From: Hydrogenovibrio sp. UBA654
Lineage (GTDB): Bacteria; Pseudomonadota; Gammaproteobacteria; Thiomicrospirales; Thiomicrospiraceae
NCBI GenBank assembly: GCA_002299585.1
Contig: DBOE01000046.1
Span: 1 to 14,752, forward strand
DNA length: 14,752 nucleotides
Reading direction: 5' to 3'
The notes below the pieces were generated by a model, which was given only the letters and a program-made list of their open reading frames with translations, was not told where the DNA came from and ran no database searches. The position numbers and the translations under genes are program-made. Shown here piece by piece: positions 1 through 6,664 of this stretch; position 1 is the first letter of the stretch, and each line of letters opens with the position of its first letter.

Positions 1-102
1 AGTGGTAGTTCTGATGATAGCTCTAGTGGTCGTTCAAGTAGTAGTCCAGGTGGTAGTTCAGGTGGTAGCTCTGGATCTGGGTCTGGGTCTGGATCATGCG
101 AT
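1..102 (+). repeat. Ser/Gly-coding low-complexity repeat at the window edge
   Basis: Degenerate copies of GGTGGTAGTTCA-like units (35-75) run into a GGATCTGGGTCTGGG-type hexamer run (72-96). They code for alternating Ser and Gly in the secreted protein. All units are multiples of three, so copy-number change would alter linker length and not the frame. The repeat continues off the left edge. Confidence 0.65.
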
Positions 103-777
103 GGGGAGATTGATTATCCATTAACTATTGGAGTTAATTTGATTGACCCAGATGGTAGCCGCACTGTCCTTGATATTGTGTTATCTAACATACCTGATGG
201 GGCTACTTTAAATGCTGGTACTTATAACCAAGCAGATAATACTTGGGTTTTAAATCAAAGTGAATTAGCTGGTCTTATTTTGACTGTTCCATCTAGTGTA
301 TCTGATAGTTTTAACATTACGGCAAGCGTTAGTGCTAGTGACTCTATTTCTGCAGAGATTATTGTGGATACAGATATTGCTGAGGTTAGAATACCTGATG
401 ATTCTTCAATAGCTATGGATAACATGTTGTATGGAGACAGTAATGATGCTCTTATGGGTATAGCTGGAGAAACTGATCTATTTGAGATAGGTGGAGACAA
501 TGTTATCATCTCTAATTTTGATGCTAATGAAGATGTTTTAGGAATTAGCGAATTAATTAGTTCTGATGAAGCTGTTGATGCGTCCTCTTTAGCAGAGTAT
601 TTAGATATTACTTTTGTTGATGCGGACAATGATGGCTCTGTAGATGACACACAAATTGTGATAGATTCAAATGGTGAATCAGATAGTGGTGGAGATTTAA
701 CAACTATCTTGATTTTAGATGAGCAATTAAATCAAAACGAACTTGATGATGAAAACACCGATTATAACAATCACTAG
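1..777 (+). CDS. C-terminal part of a large type I secreted repeat protein / adhesin (5' end outside window)
   Basis: The frame is open from base 1 to the TAG at 775-777, giving 258 visible residues; the start lies upstream, so any internal start such as TTG 139 is not the real one. Visible residues 1-34 are a Ser/Gly/Asp linker. Residues about 35-130 contain an Ig-like module with LSNIPDGATLNAGTY and WVLNQSELAGL, typical of the tandem repeats in large type I secreted adhesins. Residues about 135-245 hold a degenerate RTX-like stretch (YGDSNDALMG, then DNVIISNFDANEDVL) and an Asp-rich segment with VDADNDGSVDDTQ. That order matches the C-terminal secretion signal domain of T1SS substrates of the VCA0849 type. 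No perfect GGxGxDxUx nonapeptide is present. The protein is strongly acidic. Inferred role: calcium-stabilised surface adhesin exported by an ABC/TolC-type system not seen here. The family assignment is firm, the exact target unknown. Confidence 0.8.
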   Translation, partial: SGSSDDSSSGRSSSSPGGSSGGSSGSGSGSGSCDGEIDYPLTIGVNLIDPDGSRTVLDIVLSNIPDGATLNAGTYNQADNTWVLNQSELAGLILTVPSSVSDSFNITASVSASDSISAEIIVDTDIAEVRIPDDSSIAMDNMLYGDSNDALMGIAGETDLFEIGGDNVIISNFDANEDVLGISELISSDEAVDASSLAEYLDITFVDADNDGSVDDTQIVIDSNGESDSGGDLTTILILDEQLNQNELDDENTDYNNH

Positions 778-800
778 TTAGTATTATTAAGTGTTATTTA

Positions 801-828
801 AGGCTTCCTTTAGGGAGGCCTTTTTATT
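801..828 (+). terminator. Rho-independent terminator after the secreted protein gene
   Basis: AGGCTTCCT (801-809) pairs with GGGAGGCCT (813-821), with two G-U pairs and a 3-base loop, followed by a T-rich tail (TTTTTATTAT, 821-830). It starts 24 bases after the stop codon and separates this gene from the kinase gene. Confidence 0.8.
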
Positions 829-850
829 ATCTATAAAAAAATAATTGATT

Positions 851-2212
851 ATGCCTAGAGATATTTTTTCAGTTTTAAATAAACAAGCCGATTTAAGCAA
901 AATTACTAGTATTGGCAAAGGTGCTTTTACATTTGTATATATGGTTAAGAAGGACACCGCTAGGGGTTCTATTGACCAAATAGTGCGTGTTATTGCTAAT
1001 GTTAAAAACCATAATTCTATGAAGCGTGAAAAGGATCTTTTAAACTATTTTAATAAGTTTTCTGAATTTATTAATTTTAATGAATTGCGAAAATATGGTG
1101 CTAATAGTTATTTTCAGTTTTTTGATTTAGTTGGTAAACAAAATTTAAAGGAAAAAATTAAGCAAAATGGGGGGTTTACCGAGCAACAAGCCAAAAAATT
1201 TTTAGAAAATATGCTTGATATTTTAGAAAAAGTGCATGAAATTGGTTTTGTTCACGGTGATATTAAACCAGCCAATATAGTTTGTGGTGCAAGGCGTAGT
1301 TTTTTAGTTGATTGGACTGGGTCTATTCCCTCAGCAAGTTCATTTGATACGGAAACTTTGGTGGGAGATAAAAAATATTCTCCTCCTGAAAGGTTAAATG
1401 GCATTTTAGAAAGCTCGGGAGACATTTACTCCTTAGGTTGTACCTTGTATTATGCTTTAACAGCAAAGCATATTTTTGGTTTAGAAAAAGTAAAAAAATT
1501 AGAACAAAGGCTTTGGGCGCAGGTTTATTATTCTATTTCTGAATTGGACAGGCTACCTATGTTTTGGCAAAAACTAATTTTTTGGATGACCCAAAAAGAT
1601 TATACAAAAAGAGCTAGCATCGCTGATTTAAGGGTATGGCTTAAAGATGGTGAGTTACCTAGTTGGCTAGATACCCCCCCCCCTAGCACCAATAGTTTTC
1701 CTGATAATGCTATGGGTTTATTGGCAGAAGATGGCTATCTTTACCCTATTTTTAATAGGGCTATAGCCTATGAAAAAAAGGGTGATTTAAAAACTGCTTT
1801 TAATTTGTATAAAAAATGCGTATCCAGAGATTATTCAAGAGCAGAAAATAATCTTGGCTTAATGTATGAGCGAGGTAAAGTCGTTGAGAGGTCATATTCT
1901 CTTGCCGCAGGCATGTATAAACGAGCGTTAAAGAAAGGTAATCCTTTTGCCGCTTATAATTTGGCAAGGCTTGTTGAAAATTCTTTAGGAGTACCAAAAG
2001 ATCTACATAAGGCTTATAAATTATACGAATTTTCTGCACTTAGAGGCAATATAAAAGCACAAAATTCATTAGGGCTAATGTATTTAAATGGTAAAGGAGC
2101 CCCAAAAAATATAAGAAATGCTGTTTTTTGGCTGGAAGTGGCCGCAAATTTTGGTAGTAAGCAGGCATTAAAAACTCTTAAATCCTTAGATAAAAATATA
2201 CTTTCAAAGTAG
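851..2212 (+). CDS. Ser/Thr protein kinase with C-terminal Sel1-like repeats
   Basis: The protein has 453 residues from ATG 851; a TTG at 845 is possible but less likely, and neither start has a clear Shine-Dalgarno. Residues about 15-270 are a eukaryotic-type kinase fold: glycine loop IGKGAFTFVY (21-30), catalytic loop HGDIKPAN (135-142; the usual HRD reads HGD), metal site VDWTG (Asp154, in place of DFG), SPPE (177-180) and GDIYSLGC (190-197). The ATP-anchoring Lys of the VAIK motif appears to be Arg46 in IVRVI. A linker containing a proline run (275-278, coded by C10) leads to a TPR-like pair (about 298-328) and three Sel1 repeats (about 331-435) with the NLGLMY and NSLGLMY signatures. No membrane segment is visible, so it is probably cytoplasmic. 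Sel1 repeats usually bind partner proteins; substrates are unknown. It lies 73 bases after the adhesin gene, behind a terminator, so it is probably transcribed separately. Confidence 0.85.
   Translation: MPRDIFSVLNKQADLSKITSIGKGAFTFVYMVKKDTARGSIDQIVRVIANVKNHNSMKREKDLLNYFNKFSEFINFNELRKYGANSYFQFFDLVGKQNLKEKIKQNGGFTEQQAKKFLENMLDILEKVHEIGFVHGDIKPANIVCGARRSFLVDWTGSIPSASSFDTETLVGDKKYSPPERLNGILESSGDIYSLGCTLYYALTAKHIFGLEKVKKLEQRLWAQVYYSISELDRLPMFWQKLIFWMTQKDYTKRASIADLRVWLKDGELPSWLDTPPPSTNSFPDNAMGLLAEDGYLYPIFNRAIAYEKKGDLKTAFNLYKKCVSRDYSRAENNLGLMYERGKVVERSYSLAAGMYKRALKKGNPFAAYNLARLVENSLGVPKDLHKAYKLYEFSALRGNIKAQNSLGLMYLNGKGAPKNIRNAVFWLEVAANFGSKQALKTLKSLDKNILSK
1674..1683 (+). repeat. C10 homopolymer inside the kinase gene
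   Basis: Ten consecutive C lie in the linker between the kinase and Sel1 parts, read ACC CCC CCC CCT AGC. One added C reads ACC CCC CCC CCC TAG, an immediate stop leaving 278 residues (kinase domain only). One lost C reaches TAG at 1764-1766 after a short foreign tail. A candidate slippage switch. Confidence 0.85.
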
Positions 2213-2279
2213 AAAACATTACTATTCAAAGTGAGATTAGGCTAGAATTAATGGCATAAGTTACAGGTAATATAAATTT

Positions 2280-2795
2280 ATGTCAAAATCATCGTTAGAA
2301 CAATATCTAGATTCCGTTATTGATTTTCCGCAGCCAGGGATTTTATTTAAAGATATTTCCCCGTTATTAAAAGACCATTTTACTGAAACAATCGCCGCTA
2401 TATCAGATCTGTTTACTGAACAAGAATGGGCGCAGGTTGATTATTTAGTTGGTATAGAGTCCAGAGGTTTTATTTTTGCCGCAGCCCTTGCCTATAAACA
2501 TAATAAAGGGGTGGTTAAAGCCAGAAAGGCGGGTAAGTTACCTAATGTTTGTGCTGCTCAAGAATATGGGTTGGAGTATGGAACTGATAAGCTAGAAATG
2601 CAGGCAGGAGCAGGTGAAAAGGTTATTATTGTAGATGATTTGATTGCCACAGGTGGTTCCATGCAAGCGGCTGCCAGCTTGTGTGAAGAAGTTGGTTATG
2701 ACATTATTGGTCTTGCTTGCCTGATAGATTTAGCATCATTAAACAGCTTTAGTTATAAAACCATGACCGTTAAGTCGGTCATGCAGTTTACTTAG
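2280..2795 (+). CDS. apt: Adenine phosphoribosyltransferase
   Basis: A cytoplasmic purine salvage enzyme that joins adenine and PRPP to form AMP and pyrophosphate. The 171-residue length is normal for the family. Visible signatures are FPQPGILFKDISPLL (16-30), the base-site segment GIESRGFIFA (58-67), the flexible-loop motif RKAGKLP (82-88) and the PRPP-binding motif VIIVDDLIATGGS (115-127). The start is ATG 2280, with a weak AGG 12 bases upstream. The gene starts 67 bases after the kinase gene, so co-transcription is possible. Its last codons (2762-2783) contain a perfect 8-bp inverted repeat with a 6-base loop (CATGACCG / CGGTCATG). A REPIN-like element begins one base after the stop codon. 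No key residue appears missing. Confidence 0.95.
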   Translation: MSKSSLEQYLDSVIDFPQPGILFKDISPLLKDHFTETIAAISDLFTEQEWAQVDYLVGIESRGFIFAAALAYKHNKGVVKARKAGKLPNVCAAQEYGLEYGTDKLEMQAGAGEKVIIVDDLIATGGSMQAAASLCEEVGYDIIGLACLIDLASLNSFSYKTMTVKSVMQFT

Positions 2796-2796
2796 A

Positions 2797-2868
2797 ATGG
2801 GGACAGACCCCAAAAACGGTTAGTTGTTGATTTTACAGGGAATAAGTCGTTTTGAGGTCTGCCCCCAT
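2797..2868. repeat. REPIN-like element: two inverted GGGG(N5)CCCC palindromes
   Basis: The left arm 2797-2818 (ATGGGGACAGACCCCAAAAA plus CG) and the right arm 2848-2868 (reverse complement ATGGGGGCAGACCTCAAAAC plus G) form a near-perfect inverted repeat around a 29-base centre. Each arm is itself a small hairpin with four-base G/C stems (GGGG/CCCC on the left). This is the layout of paired REP sequences mobilised by RAYT-type Y1 transposases; the GGGGACAGACCCC core is one I associate with such elements (recalled, not searched). It fills the space between convergent apt and argH, where it could also stop transcription from both sides. No transposase is present in the window. Confidence 0.65.
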
Positions 2869-2891
2869 AAATCCCAATTTTTTATTCTTGT

Positions 2892-4283
2892 TTATAGTGA
2901 TTTCTTAGCTCTTTTAATCGCCGCTAATACTTGTTTAGGAGCCGTGCCACCAAGATGATCACGGGCATTTACCGAGCCTTCTAGAGTTAAGACCTTATAA
3001 ACATCTTCGCCTATGTCTTTGCTAAAGCTTTGTAGGGTTGCTAAAGCCATTTCAGCAAGATCTTGTTCTGTTTTTATACCATGAGCAACTGCCAAACCAA
3101 CTATTTCGTGAGCATCACGAAAAGCTAATCCCTTATTAACTAAATAATCAGCTAGATCCGTGGCAGTTGAAAACCCGCGCTTTGCAGCATTATATGTATT
3201 TTCTTTATTTACCATAATAGATGGAATCATGTCTCCAAAAGCTCTTAAACTACCCTTTATGGTGTCAATTGTATCAAACAGGGGCTCTTTGTCTTCTTGG
3301 TTATCTTTGTTGTAGGCTAGAGGTTGTGATTTCATCAGCGTAAGTAAACTAATTAAATGCCCATAAACTCGCCCAGTTTTTCCCCTTACTAATTCTGGAA
3401 CATCTGGGTTTTTCTTTTGTGGCATGATTGACGAACCCGTACAAAATCTATCAGGCAAATCAATAAACTTAAATTGTGCGGATGACCATAATACCAGTTC
3501 TTCTGCAAAACGAGAAAAATGCATCATAAAAATAGCCGCAAAAGCATTAAACTCTATCGCAAAATCACGATCTGAAACCCCATCAAGCGAGTTATCACTT
3601 ATCCGTTCAAAACCAAGTAATTCAGCAGTTAATTGCCTATCTATCGGGTAGGTTGTGCCAGCCAAGGCAGCCGAACCCAGCGGCATGGTGTTTACTCTTT
3701 TACGGCAATCAATTAACCGCTCTATATCACGATTAATCATCGCAAACCATGCCATCATATGATGCCCAAAAGTAACTGGCTGTGCGGTTTGTAGGTGAGT
3801 AAACCCCGGCATAATAGTGGCGTGTTCTTTTTCGGCTAAGCTTAATATACCTGCTTGTAAGTGTTGCATTGCTGGCAAAATCTGATCTATTTCATCGCGT
3901 AAATACAACCGAATATCGGTGGCGACTTGGTCGTTGCGTGAACGGCCAGTATGTAGTTTTTTGCCAGTAATGCCAATGATTTCAGTAAGCCTTACTTCGA
4001 TATTCATATGAATATCTTCTTGTTGAATCGACCACTTAAATTTACCAGATTCTATTTCTGCCTTTATTTGAGTAAGCCCAGTAATTATTTTATCTAACTC
4101 TACGCTTGATAAAATGTTAGCTTTTACCAGCATTTTTGCATGGGCAACAGAACCCTGAATATCTTGCTTATACATGCGTTTATCAAACATTATAGATGCA
4201 GTAAATTGTTCCACAAAAGCATCGGTTGCCTCAGTAAAACGACCACTAGAAAGTTTATTATTATTAATGTTGTTATCTGACAT
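2892..4283 (-). CDS. argH: Argininosuccinate lyase
   Basis: It cleaves argininosuccinate to arginine and fumarate, the last step of arginine synthesis, as a cytoplasmic homotetramer. The 463-residue length is close to the usual 455-465. Family signatures are clear: SSGRFTEATDAFVEQFTAS (12-30), HTGRSRNDQVATD (111-123), GFTHLQTAQP with the conserved His163 (160-169), and the fumarase/lyase superfamily signature GSSIMPQKKNPD (283-294) holding the catalytic Ser. The start is ATG at 4283-4281; the preceding bases are AT-rich with no convincing Shine-Dalgarno. It faces apt convergently across the REPIN-like element and is divergent from uvrD, with a shared 131-base upstream region carrying C9. No other arg gene is visible nearby, so it is probably a single-gene transcript. 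Confidence 0.96.
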   Translation of the reverse strand: MSDNNINNNKLSSGRFTEATDAFVEQFTASIMFDKRMYKQDIQGSVAHAKMLVKANILSSVELDKIITGLTQIKAEIESGKFKWSIQQEDIHMNIEVRLTEIIGITGKKLHTGRSRNDQVATDIRLYLRDEIDQILPAMQHLQAGILSLAEKEHATIMPGFTHLQTAQPVTFGHHMMAWFAMINRDIERLIDCRKRVNTMPLGSAALAGTTYPIDRQLTAELLGFERISDNSLDGVSDRDFAIEFNAFAAIFMMHFSRFAEELVLWSSAQFKFIDLPDRFCTGSSIMPQKKNPDVPELVRGKTGRVYGHLISLLTLMKSQPLAYNKDNQEDKEPLFDTIDTIKGSLRAFGDMIPSIMVNKENTYNAAKRGFSTATDLADYLVNKGLAFRDAHEIVGLAVAHGIKTEQDLAEMALATLQSFSKDIGEDVYKVLTLEGSVNARDHLGGTAPKQVLAAIKRAKKSL

Positions 4284-4414
4284 GAAAAACCCAAATTATT
4301 ATATATTCAGAATATTGTACCTAAATCCTTAGTATAATTCATTGCAAAAATGCTCCCCCCCCCACACACAAATTGTAGAAAAAATAGCGGGGATTATAAG
4401 TTTTGGTGAATAGT
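4284..4414. promoter_or_regulatory. Divergent argH-uvrD regulatory region with a C9 tract
   Basis: On the plus strand a plausible uvrD promoter is TTGTAG (4373-4378), 16 bases, then TATAAG (4395-4400). On the minus strand TATACT (4336-4331) could be the argH -10 box, with no recognisable -35. With normal spacing the argH -35 would fall at about 4359-4354, inside the homopolymer C9 (4355-4363; G9 as read toward argH). The tract lies 9 bases upstream of the uvrD -35. Length changes could therefore affect argH directly and the uvrD upstream contacts. The boxes were called by eye. Confidence 0.4.
4355..4363 (+). repeat. C9 homopolymer in the argH-uvrD intergenic region
   Basis: Nine C are followed by an ACACACA dinucleotide run (4364-4370) in otherwise AT-rich DNA. 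The C11 of mnmC is also followed by ACAC. Confidence 0.85.
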
Positions 4415-6658
4415 ATGGATATTTCTTACATTTTAGATGATTTAAACGATGCTCAACGCGAAGCAGTAACGGTTGATGATAGACATGCATTAATTTTAGC
4501 AGGTGCTGGCAGTGGTAAAACACGAGTTTTGATCCATCGTATTGCTTGGTTAGTGCAGGTAATGGGCTTTTCTGCTTATAATATTTTGGCAGTTACCTTT
4601 ACCAATAAAGCCTCTAATGAAATGCGTGGTCGAGTTGATGCTTTGATAGGGCATGATGCACAGGGCATTACCATGGGAACTTTTCATGGGATTGCTTACC
4701 GTTTGTTAAGAACTCACTATCAAGAAGTAGGTTTACCACAAACCTTTCAAATTTTAGATGCTGATGATCAAAAAAGAGTGATTAAACGCTTATTAAAAGC
4801 CATGGAATTGGATGAAGCACAGTGGCCACATAAACAGGTAATTGCTTTTATAAATGGAGAGAAAGAAGAAGGACGGCGTTCACAGCATATTGACCCAGGG
4901 CATAATCCGTATGTTGTAAAGATGGTGCAAATCTATCAAGCCTATGAAGAGCAATGTAATCGCTCTGGTTTGGTTGATTTTGCTGAACTATTATTGCGTG
5001 CCCATGAGTTATGGTTAAAAAACCCACAGGTTCTTGCTCATTATCAAGCCCGCTATCGGCATATATTAGTAGATGAGTTTCAAGACACTAATAGTTTGCA
5101 ATATGCCTGGTTACGGGTATTAACAGGAGCAAGCGGTAAATTATTTATAGTCGGTGATGATGACCAATCAATTTATGGTTGGCGAGGGGCAAAAATAGAA
5201 AATATCCGCCAGTTTGATCGTGATTTTAATGATGTAAAAACCGTCCTTTTAGAGCAAAATTATCGCTCCACAGGTATTATTTTAAAATCTGCAAATGAAC
5301 TTATTGCCCACAATGAAGATCGCATGGGCAAAAACCTATGGAGTGCAGGAGAAGATGGAGAGTTAATTGATGTCTATGAAGCCTTTAATGAACTAGATGA
5401 AGCGCGTTATCTTTGTAATCAAATTGAAACTTGGGTAGAACAAGGCGGTAGCCGTAAAGATATAGCTATTTTGTATCGTTCCAATGCCCTATCACGAGTG
5501 ATAGAACATGCCTTTCTCCAAGCAAAAATTACTTATCGAGTATATGGAGGTTTGCGTTTTTATGACCGTGCGGAAATCAAAGATGTGTTGGCATATTTAC
5601 GCCTATTGCTTAATCGTGAAGATGATGCTGCCTTTGAGCGAGTTTATAATCACCCACCTAGAGGCATAGGCAATAAGACCGCTGATATGATTAGAGTTGA
5701 AGCAAAAATAAATCAAATATCACTTTGGCAAGCAGCCCAACAGATGGTTGATAGTGGTTTAACTGCTCGAGCAAAGTCCTCTGTAGCAGGGTTTATAGAT
5801 TTAATATTAAGCCTTGATGAACAAACGAATAACTTAGATTTACAAAATCAGGTAATGAAGGTTATTACCCAGTCAGGCTTACAAACACACTTTGAAAAAG
5901 ATAAAACCGAACAGGGTTTAGGGCGTTTAGAAAATATAGACGAACTTATTAATGCGGCAAGCACCTTTAAACCGACGGAGTTGGTGGCAGAAACTATTAG
6001 TGACCAGCCTGAAGAAGTAGGGGTTGATTTTATCGATGATACTATTTTTCAAAACCCACTAGCAGAATTTTTAGCCCAAGTAGCCTTAGAAGCAGGCGAA
6101 CAACAAGCTGATAAATGGGAAGAATCTGTCCAACTTATGACTCTGCATTCTGCAAAAGGATTAGAGTTTCCGCTAGTATTTATGATAGGTTTAGAAGAAG
6201 GTTTATTCCCCTCACAACAATCGCGAGAAGATGCTTCAAAAATAGCAGAAGAACGCCGTTTAGCCTATGTAGGAATTACCAGAGCAAGGACTAAGTTAAT
6301 AATTAGCCATGCTAGTCGTAGGAGAATGCACGGTAAAGAGTTTTATCCACAGTCATCACGCTTTTTAAAAGAACTACCGCAAGACTGTTTAAATATAATT
6401 AGGCTTGCTAATACCAATAGTTTTAACAAGCATGGTAGCTATAGAAACTACGGTAATTATGGTGGTTTTGCCCCTAAACCAGACGCTAGTCAATCAGGTT
6501 ATGAAATTGGTAGTCGGGTATTTCATCAAAAGTTTGGTGAAGGTACGGTGCTAGCTGTTGAAGGTGATGGTGAAAGTGCTAGAGTGCAAATTAATTTTAA
6601 ACATGCTGGCACTAAATGGCTAGTTGCGGCATTTGCTAATTTAGAAAAGCTATTATAA
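4415..6658 (+). CDS. uvrD: DNA helicase II (UvrD, superfamily 1A)
   Basis: A 3'-5' ATP-driven helicase that removes the incised strand in nucleotide excision repair and the nicked strand in mismatch repair. I chose ATG 4415 (747 residues) because MDISYILDDLNDAQREAV matches the start of E. coli UvrD closely as I recall it; TTG 4403 and GTG 4406 are upstream alternatives. Helicase motifs run in order: Walker A AGAGSGKT (29-36), TFTNKA (61-66), GTFHG (88-92), DEFQD (220-224), GDDDQSIYGWRGA (247-259), QNYRST (281-286), LMTLHSAKGLEFP and EERRLAYVGITRA. The C-terminus (about 690-747) carries the Tudor-like region with FGEGTV and GTKWLVAAFANLE, which in E. coli contacts RNA polymerase. It is about 25 residues longer than the E. 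coli protein, mostly an acidic insertion before NPLAEFLAQVALEAGE. mnmC follows after 6 bases. Confidence 0.97.
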   Translation: MDISYILDDLNDAQREAVTVDDRHALILAGAGSGKTRVLIHRIAWLVQVMGFSAYNILAVTFTNKASNEMRGRVDALIGHDAQGITMGTFHGIAYRLLRTHYQEVGLPQTFQILDADDQKRVIKRLLKAMELDEAQWPHKQVIAFINGEKEEGRRSQHIDPGHNPYVVKMVQIYQAYEEQCNRSGLVDFAELLLRAHELWLKNPQVLAHYQARYRHILVDEFQDTNSLQYAWLRVLTGASGKLFIVGDDDQSIYGWRGAKIENIRQFDRDFNDVKTVLLEQNYRSTGIILKSANELIAHNEDRMGKNLWSAGEDGELIDVYEAFNELDEARYLCNQIETWVEQGGSRKDIAILYRSNALSRVIEHAFLQAKITYRVYGGLRFYDRAEIKDVLAYLRLLLNREDDAAFERVYNHPPRGIGNKTADMIRVEAKINQISLWQAAQQMVDSGLTARAKSSVAGFIDLILSLDEQTNNLDLQNQVMKVITQSGLQTHFEKDKTEQGLGRLENIDELINAASTFKPTELVAETISDQPEEVGVDFIDDTIFQNPLAEFLAQVALEAGEQQADKWEESVQLMTLHSAKGLEFPLVFMIGLEEGLFPSQQSREDASKIAEERRLAYVGITRARTKLIISHASRRRMHGKEFYPQSSRFLKELPQDCLNIIRLANTNSFNKHGSYRNYGNYGGFAPKPDASQSGYEIGSRVFHQKFGEGTVLAVEGDGESARVQINFKHAGTKWLVAAFANLEKLL

Positions 6659-6664
6659 ATTACC

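Noticed and set aside
255..650. Open frame on the minus strand within the secreted protein gene
   Set aside because: Ser/Ile-rich shadow of the plus-strand adhesin codons; no family signature and no ribosome site.
845..850. TTG start for the kinase
   Set aside because: ATG 851 is only two codons later and is the more usual start; no Shine-Dalgarno favours the TTG.
3424..3651. 75-residue plus-strand frame inside argH
   Set aside because: It is antisense to a fully conserved argH region; a shadow.
4403..4414. Upstream TTG/GTG starts for uvrD
   Set aside because: The UvrD family N-terminus begins at MDISY, coded from ATG 4415.
4329..4523. Minus-strand frame across the uvrD start
   Set aside because: It overlaps the promoter region and conserved uvrD codons; no domain or start signal.
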